Translations under genes and position numbers: made by a program | The notes under the pieces: generated by a model | Databases searched by the model: none | Seen by the model: the letters and a program-made list of their open reading frames with translations, nothing else | Told to the model about the DNA's origin: nothing | Assembly: GCA_937876985.1 (NCBI GenBank) | Contig: CALEFT010000027.1 | Coordinates: 75,883-139,882 of the forward strand | Direction: 5' to 3' | DNA from: an uncultured Clostridia bacterium | Lineage (GTDB): Bacteria > Bacillota > Clostridia > Saccharofermentanales > Saccharofermentanaceae | Length of the DNA stretch: 64,000 bases | In this document: one piece after another, positions 58,784 to 64,000 of the stretch | How the letters are laid out: the number at the start of each line of letters is the position of its first letter | Numbering within the stretch: the stretch's first letter is position 1

Positions 58784-59395
58784 TTATCTTGTATATTTGT
58801 CCCCATCAGCTATTTGTTCTTCATAGTATTCCATCGCTTCTTCGTAGTTGATGCCATCCAAAGTTTTAATTACATTAAAATCAGCTGCCAATAACCACGT
58901 GTAAAAATCTTGGGCATCGTCAGCGGTAACCTTGAATAGTTTTTTCATTCCAAAACCTACCCATACTGACTTCTCTAACACATCATAACTTATGTTGCTT
59001 ACGCTCAAAGTTTCCCCATTCAATTTGGCATATAATCTAACAGCATTCGGAAGTACCACAAGCTTCTTTGGTTCTTCCGCCCACGAGTGAGAAGTGTAGA
59101 AGATAATTGTTTCAGTGCTTTCAGAGGAGGCTCTATCAGATTTTTCCTTATATTTATGAGCTAAGAATCCGATAAGTTTTACTCCAATTGCAACGAGAAC
59201 AAAGCAAGGTATTCCTACAAGAAGTATTATTCCAATAGTGATACTTAATTCCTTACTGCCATCGATAGCAAACACGATCATGAGGATACCAAATAACAAA
59301 ACAAGCGTCACAAATGCAGTAATTAAACCGATAGGCAAAAAATACCAAGCAGGCTTATTGTCGATCTCTATCAAAGTACCAGAAACGCTATACAT
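58784..59395 (-). CDS. Membrane protein of unknown function
   Basis: 203 residues from ATG 59395 (GGAGGAG upstream; the promoter at 59447-59475 rules out the longer frame to 59536). Two hydrophobic segments, WYFLPIGLITAFVTLVLLFG and GIILLVGIPCFVLVAIGVKL, are followed by a soluble domain with VLPNAVRLYAKLNGETL and KKLFKVTADDAQDFYTWLLA. No recognised family. Confidence 0.68.
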   Translation of the reverse strand: MYSVSGTLIEIDNKPAWYFLPIGLITAFVTLVLLFGILMIVFAIDGSKELSITIGIILLVGIPCFVLVAIGVKLIGFLAHKYKEKSDRASSESTETIIFYTSHSWAEEPKKLVVLPNAVRLYAKLNGETLSVSNISYDVLEKSVWVGFGMKKLFKVTADDAQDFYTWLLAADFNVIKTLDGINYEEAMEYYEEQIADGDKYTR

Positions 59396-59446
59396 TTTCT
59401 CCTCCTGGCCCTCATTACAATATTTATATTTTCCCCTAATAACCAC

Positions 59447-59475
59447 ACTATATATGTAATAGTGACAATCGTCAA
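59447..59475 (-). promoter_or_regulatory. Promoter of the membrane protein gene
   Basis: On the minus strand TTGACG, 17 bases, TATAGT. Confidence 0.6.
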
Positions 59476-59494
59476 CTTTTCTAACAAACAAAAA

Positions 59495-59514
59495 ACGCTC
59501 CGAATCCGAAGCGT
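59495..59514 (-). terminator. Terminator of rpmB
   Basis: On the minus strand ACGCTTCGG pairs with CGGAGCGT (one mismatch or wobble), then TTTTTTG. Confidence 0.78.
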
Positions 59515-59549
59515 CTTGAATTAGCATCTCTAGCACTATCGTCTATTGA

Positions 59550-59747
59550 TTATGCTCTCTCTACGAGACCAGAACGTAGACAACGTGTGCAAACTTTCAT
59601 TGTCTTAGGGGTGCCATCTACAACGACCTTTACGTTATGAACGTTAGGCTGCTGTTGTGTCAACGCACGACGTGAAATCTGGGAACGCGTAATTCTAATC
59701 TTTCTGCCAAAGAATGTATCCTTCTGACAAATCTCACACTTAGCCAT
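59550..59747 (-). CDS. rpmB: 50S ribosomal protein L28
   Basis: 65 residues from ATG 59747 (AGGAGG upstream). MAKCEICQK with a CxxC pair at the start and CTRCLRSG near the end form the zinc site of C+ type L28; ALTQQQPNVHNVKV fits the core. Monocistronic. Confidence 0.9.
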   Translation of the reverse strand: MAKCEICQKDTFFGRKIRITRSQISRRALTQQQPNVHNVKVVVDGTPKTMKVCTRCLRSGLVERA

Positions 59748-59848
59748 GTATAAACACCTCCTATTAGTTTTTGCGCCTTGATATGTTATCACAGGTTATC
59801 TATTTGTGCAACAAGTTTTTTGCACCTTTTCGAAAAAGTTCTAGGCTT

Positions 59849-61105
59849 TTACCAGAAGACTCTTCGAACGCATATTATTCGGCTTGCAATATCACTGTCT
59901 GCGTCGAAATTGCGAAGCCTGATGGTGGTCTGCGCGGTGGAAATCATCATGAGTGTTCCGCTGTCTGTACACACCGCCATCTCGTAGACGGTGTCCTCGT
60001 CGGTGCCGTACGGGCTTCTTAAGAAGACGAGGTCTCCCGGAATTATCGAATCGATAAGGAGCTTGCCCGTAACGATATCATATTCGAGCTCGACTTCACT
60101 TCCGACCTGCATCTGCCCTTCGATGGTGCGTGGCATGTCTATGCCGTTTACCTCCGATGCCACGTAGACAAGACCGTTGATGCTCATGCCTCGCATCGTG
60201 ATGCCGTTCTCAATATATGTCGCGTTAACCTGCGAGAGGACGGAGCTTACAAAATATCTGCACGATACTGTCTGTATCTCGTCTCTTACACCAATCTCGA
60301 TTACTCCAGAAGAACCAATCCAGCCTGTGTCACCGTTTGGCAGTGCCACCTGGTACACGCCGTCTCTTTTTACATCGGCATATAGGACTGTGTTCATGCC
60401 TACTCTCGTAATCAAGGTTCCAGACGAAGCGTGAGTCATGATGTTCTTTGTCGTTTCTGATACGACGAGCTTATATTGATGTAGGTCTGGCTCGATAGAG
60501 GTCGTGTCGTCCGTGATTTCGCTTTCTCTTATGTAGCCCGTAATTCCATCTTGTGTTTGTACATATATATAGCCATTACTAGAAGCGTCTTCGCTACCGC
60601 CACTTATTACAGTTAGTGGTTCGTTATAGAGAACCTGCGTGATTCTTTGACTAGTAATGTCTGGCTCGCTCATTAGGCTTGCTGCAAAAGACGTTACTAC
60701 CCTAGTGTCGTCACCATAGATTAGGTTTACTTCTTTTTCTACGAACAATTCGATATTTGTGCCCTCGAATAAGCTCGGCAAGACTGCTGGCAAAATATAG
60801 AACACGGCCAAAATGACAAGCGCAACGACAACGAGAGCTGAGACGAGTTTTAAGATTGTGTGTCTTTTCGCATTCGCGATAGAGGACTGCTGCTTATCTA
60901 GTCCCCACTTCTCGTAGAGGTCCTCTGCCTGGCCATACTTGCCATTCGGTTCATTCATGGACTCAGACAAGAAACTAATCGGCCCTTCTACATGGCGGAT
61001 TTTTCTCTCCGTCTGGTCGCCACTAAAAACAGACGACGAGCTCTTGCCCGCATCCTGCAGTGGCGGCATATTATTCGCCTTCTTGTCACTTTTGTTTTTC
61101 TTCAT
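59849..61105 (-). CDS. Membrane-anchored SH3-domain protein with degenerate NlpC/P60-like end
   Basis: 418 residues. A cytoplasmic N-terminus of about 80 residues, one membrane segment (LVSALVVVALVILAVFYILP), then two bacterial SH3-like regions (VLYNEPLTVISGGS, VYQVALPNGDTGWIGSSG). The C-terminal third resembles NlpC/P60 peptidases (GMSINGLVYVASEVNGIDMP, IPGDLVFLRSP), but the catalytic DCSG reads SING and the usual His is not found, so it is probably a cell-wall-binding pseudoenzyme. Confidence 0.65.
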   Translation of the reverse strand: MKKNKSDKKANNMPPLQDAGKSSSSVFSGDQTERKIRHVEGPISFLSESMNEPNGKYGQAEDLYEKWGLDKQQSSIANAKRHTILKLVSALVVVALVILAVFYILPAVLPSLFEGTNIELFVEKEVNLIYGDDTRVVTSFAASLMSEPDITSQRITQVLYNEPLTVISGGSEDASSNGYIYVQTQDGITGYIRESEITDDTTSIEPDLHQYKLVVSETTKNIMTHASSGTLITRVGMNTVLYADVKRDGVYQVALPNGDTGWIGSSGVIEIGVRDEIQTVSCRYFVSSVLSQVNATYIENGITMRGMSINGLVYVASEVNGIDMPRTIEGQMQVGSEVELEYDIVTGKLLIDSIIPGDLVFLRSPYGTDEDTVYEMAVCTDSGTLMMISTAQTTIRLRNFDADSDIASRIICVRRVFW

Positions 61106-61191
61106 TTACTATGTTTGTCTCCCAAAGTCTTCCTTGCTCTTTGCTCTTTGCTCTTTGTTCTTTGATTTATATCTCACATTTACTTCGCACA

Positions 61192-61581
61192 TCACATCGC
61201 GAGCATCGTGCAGTTACAAATTGCATAATCGCCATCGTGCGCTAGGCTAATTGACCACGACGAGATGCCTTTTTGATTTGCTATCTCGAGTGCGCGGCCC
61301 GTTATCTCCAGGTGCGGTGCCCCAAGCTCATCGAGCCTAACCTCAAAATCCGTCCATGCGATGCCGTCACGCATCACACCAGTCCCAAGTGCCTTCGAAG
61401 CCGCCTCCTTAGCCGCAAATCTCGCAGCAAGCGACTCCATCTTCGTCTTGTCAGTCTTATGCGACAAACAGTATTCAAGCTCCGCTTCTGTAAACACCCT
61501 AAGTCGAAAAGCATCCTCCTTCGACAAATGCTTCTCCATCCTGTCTATCCTCACAATGTCTGTTCCACAGAATATTTCCAT
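61192..61581 (-). CDS. acpS: Holo-[acyl-carrier-protein] synthase
   Basis: 129 residues from ATG 61581. FCGTDIVRIDRM has the metal Asp, LAARFAAKEAASKALG the second metal Glu and catalytic Lys, and SWSISLAHDGDYAIC the C-terminal block. It transfers 4'-phosphopantetheine from CoA to acyl carrier protein. The frame is open upstream into the helicase loader gene, but the conserved start and the 7-base gap after that gene's stop favour 61581. Confidence 0.92.
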   Translation of the reverse strand: MEIFCGTDIVRIDRMEKHLSKEDAFRLRVFTEAELEYCLSHKTDKTKMESLAARFAAKEAASKALGTGVMRDGIAWTDFEVRLDELGAPHLEITGRALEIANQKGISSWSISLAHDGDYAICNCTMLAM

Positions 61582-61588
61582 TTTGCTA

Positions 61589-62479
61589 TCAAATCCTTTT
61601 CGCCTTGGAAATCTTGCCCGCAACGCGTGCGTCTGAAGTGTTCACGATGTCCTGCAAATCGAACAGCGAGATTAGAATAGTCGCCTTCTTCTTCGTAAGC
61701 CTATACTCAAGCGCATTCGCCAAATTCAAAGCCACATTCCTGTCGCCCGTATCTCTGCCAATAAAATCGTCCACGATAAGCATGTCGCAGGCCTTGATTC
61801 TGTCTAGCAGCTCCGCCGACGCATTATACAAATCCGCAAGCTTTACATACTGAACATCAACTCCCATGCCAATTGCCACCTTCGCGTACGAGATAGCAAG
61901 GAAGGTCTTGCCGCGCTGCTCCCTGTCCGTATAGATATATGTGTCCTCATCCTTGTCCAGAATCAAATTCTGCGTAATCGTAAGGAACTTCTTCTTCACC
62001 TCGTCGCGCCTAGACTTATACTCGCTTCCACAATATGCCGAATCGAAAAGGTCAAGCTTAATATCCTCATACAATCCCATTCCAGAGGCCTTGTAACATT
62101 CGTCAAGCGCCCCTTTCATGCAATTACAAACCACTTTAAGCGTGTGATTTGGTCCGGTCTTGCGATATCCCGTATCGCCGCAAGCCTTACAAATAGCACG
62201 TGTCTTATCAAAATCTTCAGGAATCCCATTAAGATCCATATACTCGGCACGTCTAGCCTCGAGCTGCTTTATTCTTGCTTCGTACTCTGACGCGCGATTG
62301 TCGTCGCCAGCCATTCCTTCTAGAAGCTGATTCTTACGACACTCAAGAAGCCTCTCGTCGATATCTCTAAGCGTTGGAAAAACATCATATACCTGCTTAA
62401 TATACGCCTCTACCTCGTCTTGCTTGTAGCTCTCGCGTCTATCAATCGCATTTTTCATGAATTCGTCAATTCTAGCCAT
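61589..62479 (-). CDS. DnaC/DnaI-like helicase loader ATPase, altered P-loop
   Basis: 296 residues. An N-terminal region with a Cys-rich knuckle (CKACGDTGYRKTG, CNCMKG) as in DnaI, then an AAA+ domain: the P-loop is YTDREQRGKTFLA, Walker B is DMLIVDDF, and ILISLFDLQDI follows. DnaI loads the replicative helicase. The usual GPTGTGKT is replaced by TDREQRGKT, losing the first Gly residues though Lys-Thr stays. It overlaps the DnaD-like gene by 8 bases, a classic helicase-loading pair. Confidence 0.85.
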   Translation of the reverse strand: MARIDEFMKNAIDRRESYKQDEVEAYIKQVYDVFPTLRDIDERLLECRKNQLLEGMAGDDNRASEYEARIKQLEARRAEYMDLNGIPEDFDKTRAICKACGDTGYRKTGPNHTLKVVCNCMKGALDECYKASGMGLYEDIKLDLFDSAYCGSEYKSRRDEVKKKFLTITQNLILDKDEDTYIYTDREQRGKTFLAISYAKVAIGMGVDVQYVKLADLYNASAELLDRIKACDMLIVDDFIGRDTGDRNVALNLANALEYRLTKKKATILISLFDLQDIVNTSDARVAGKISKAKRI

Positions 62480-63662
62480 CTACGCCTCCGTCCTCGCTTG
62501 CACTCATATCGCCGCCAAACATCGTAAGCAAATCATCCATCAAATTATTATTTGCTTCATCCTCACCTGGCGCGCCTGCCGCGCCTGTTGCACCAACACC
62601 AACACCAGCATTAGCGTCTGCGCCTATATCAGCACCAATGCTTGCACCGCAATTAACGCCATTTGCATCGCCGCCTTGAGCAACATCGCTTGTATCAACA
62701 GTGATTCCTGCCTCGTAGCCTGTGACGCCTGGCATGCTTTTCGAGCGTGCCCTAGCGCCGCCAGTAGCCTTATACCTAGCCTTATTCTCCTGGTGCTTCT
62801 TCGCCTCAAAGTTACTCGCGTCACCAACATCCTTCACGCCAGCCTTGAGCCAAGCCGTGAGCGTCTCCTCGACGTTCATCATCGAGATGCCATTTGCCCT
62901 ATACTCATTGCACCTAAAAGCATACTCTATCAGGTCCAAATCAACCTTCAAGTCAGTCACCCAATGCCTAATTCGCTCGATATCCATGTCGTTCGCGCGC
63001 CTTCTCGTAAGCCTGTTCATGAGCTTTACCGCCTTCGCCGCGTCCTTTTCGCACTTCAAATGCTCATCGAGCGCCACCATCGTCGTGTATCCGCGCTTGT
63101 ACCACTCTTCCGCCTTCGCCTCAATCCAGCGCCACTTATAAAGCTTCTTATTCTCCGCCGCATTCTCGAAAAGCGCATACACCACCATTCCCTCGAACTG
63201 ATACTCGTAAAGGCACTTGTCGATAATTCTGTAATTTACGTAAACCATCGAGCCCGAATAGTATGTTTTGGATATGGAGCTAGCAAGCTCTTCGCGCTGC
63301 TTTGCTTCCGCAGACAACTCTAGACCATCCTTGTCGACACCACCACGAGCCACCATTTCTCTTGCATATTCGTCTACTTCCTGCATCTTTAGGTCAGTAA
63401 AATAAAACCTACCTCTCGACTGGAAAACCAAATCCGAGCTAATCAACTCCTCGAATGCAACATTAGTATCGTGCTCATCAATCTGCGATGCCTCCAAAAC
63501 ATCAGAAATCCTAAAGCCGCCCTCATTTCCGAACGCTCTAAGAAGCCATAGATAAAGACAAATTGCATCCTTGCTAAGTCCTGACGCATAAAGCATCACG
63601 AAGCATTCCGATACATCTATCGATTCTATAAGCAATTTACGCTTGTTGTTACTATTTCCCAT
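62472..63662 (-). CDS. DnaD-domain replication protein
   Basis: 396 residues. The N-terminus is a winged-helix region (CLYLWLLRAFGNEGGFRISD), a first DnaD-type domain follows, and a second lies near 210-290 (MDIERIRHWVTDLKVDLDLI, AFRCNEYRANGISMMNVEET) ending with a YExx-like motif replaced here by LTAWLKAG. The last 100 residues are low complexity, rich in Gly, Ala and Asp (GADIGADANAGVGVGATGAA). It should act with the loader ATPase at 61589 in replication initiation or restart. Confidence 0.8.
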   Translation of the reverse strand: MGNSNNKRKLLIESIDVSECFVMLYASGLSKDAICLYLWLLRAFGNEGGFRISDVLEASQIDEHDTNVAFEELISSDLVFQSRGRFYFTDLKMQEVDEYAREMVARGGVDKDGLELSAEAKQREELASSISKTYYSGSMVYVNYRIIDKCLYEYQFEGMVVYALFENAAENKKLYKWRWIEAKAEEWYKRGYTTMVALDEHLKCEKDAAKAVKLMNRLTRRRANDMDIERIRHWVTDLKVDLDLIEYAFRCNEYRANGISMMNVEETLTAWLKAGVKDVGDASNFEAKKHQENKARYKATGGARARSKSMPGVTGYEAGITVDTSDVAQGGDANGVNCGASIGADIGADANAGVGVGATGAAGAPGEDEANNNLMDDLLTMFGGDMSASEDGGVDG

Positions 63663-63849
63663 TAGTATTACTCCTAAGAATTATCACATCATGTTCTCGC
63701 ATTATAACACGATTGGTGCTGTAATTCTTCCTTTAGTGTGCTTTTTCTTTGTGTTATAAATAGGCTCTTCGCGTTTTTGTGGGAATGAATCAATTGGGGA
63801 GCTTACAAGGACTTTGCTATACTTATTCGTTCCTTAATTACATAAACTC

Positions 63850-64000
63850 TTAATTATGCTCATCGTCTCGTGTCCACGTTTGCGTTAAAAGCTGCACGTC
63901 CATAAGATTGATGAACATATAGTATTCACCATTCTCATCTATTTCCATGCGCCTCTTTACGCCTAGTTCTTGGTCCTTCGTAGTAATTTTAATCTCGTTA
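63850..64000 (-). CDS. C-terminal end of an unidentified protein (partial)
   Basis: Minus-strand frame entering from the right edge and ending at TAA 63850-63852: KDQELGVKRRMEIDENGEYY, MFINLMDVQLLTQTWTRDDE. No start is visible in the window. Too short to classify. The 187 bases between it and the DnaD-like gene hold no gene. Confidence 0.5.
   Translation of the reverse strand, partial: NEIKITTKDQELGVKRRMEIDENGEYYMFINLMDVQLLTQTWTRDDEHN

Overview
The window looks like the chromosome of a Gram-positive anaerobe, most likely a member of the Clostridia (Firmicutes). The grounds are strong GGAGG ribosome binding sites, the ctsR-mcsA-mcsB-clpC operon with a CtsR operator, a lipoteichoic-acid-synthase-type enzyme, lipoproteins, a PPi-type phosphofructokinase and DnaD/DnaI-like replication genes. 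I cannot name the species. No rRNA, tRNA, CRISPR array, transposase or integrase was recognised.

Layout. 1-1762: the minus-strand start of a fused phosphopentomutase/deoxyribose-phosphate aldolase, cut by the window edge. 1864-4629: a zinc/manganese ABC importer with His-rich binding protein and His/Cys-rich ATPase tail. 4721-11067: a secreted DUF4214 protein, an LtaS-like phosphoglycerol transferase and a DEAD-box helicase. 11123-16631: rfbFGH (CDP-4-keto-3,6-dideoxyhexose synthesis) with a GtrA-like protein and an HMGL-type aldolase. 16728-20899: aquaporin, exonuclease III, a parvulin-like lipoprotein and cysteine synthase.

21015-39909 is an accessory island, visibly more A+T rich than its flanks. 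It is an array of orphan polymorphic-toxin C-terminal modules. Most start with the same pretoxin fragment (nine copies) or a shorter junction remnant, then run into a different toxin domain followed by its immunity gene. Recognisable toxins are ADP-ribosyltransferase, AHH nuclease, colicin E5-like RNase and a possible REase-fold nuclease. Immunity genes include Imm70, Imm22, Imm63-like, SUKH/YrhA and an ADP-ribosylglycohydrolase. About two thirds of the toxin modules carry frameshifts or in-frame stops, while nearly every immunity frame is open. Two almost identical copies of a kptA-type RNA 2'-phosphotransferase lie behind immunity genes in different cassettes. The pretoxin N-terminus and secretion genes are absent, so the array reads as a reservoir or graveyard of toxin tips with a maintained bank of immunity proteins.

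40232-45278 is the CtsR-controlled protein quality-control operon. 45616-64000 is mostly minus strand: PPi-phosphofructokinase, rpsI/rplM, a HAD phosphatase, a GH26 glycosidase, an operon of NUDIX/YigZ/HtrA plus a 42-codon membrane protein, rpmB, and a block of DnaD-like, DnaI-like and AcpS genes. Plus-strand genes there are a radical SAM protein, a DUF4015 glycosidase-like protein and serS. Several housekeeping proteins have degenerate catalytic signatures (McsB, NUDIX, NlpC/P60-like, helicase loader P-loop). A short element, GCTTTTCGAG(A/G)G, recurs upstream of genes outside the island.

All assignments rest on reading the sequence and remembered family signatures; no database search was run.
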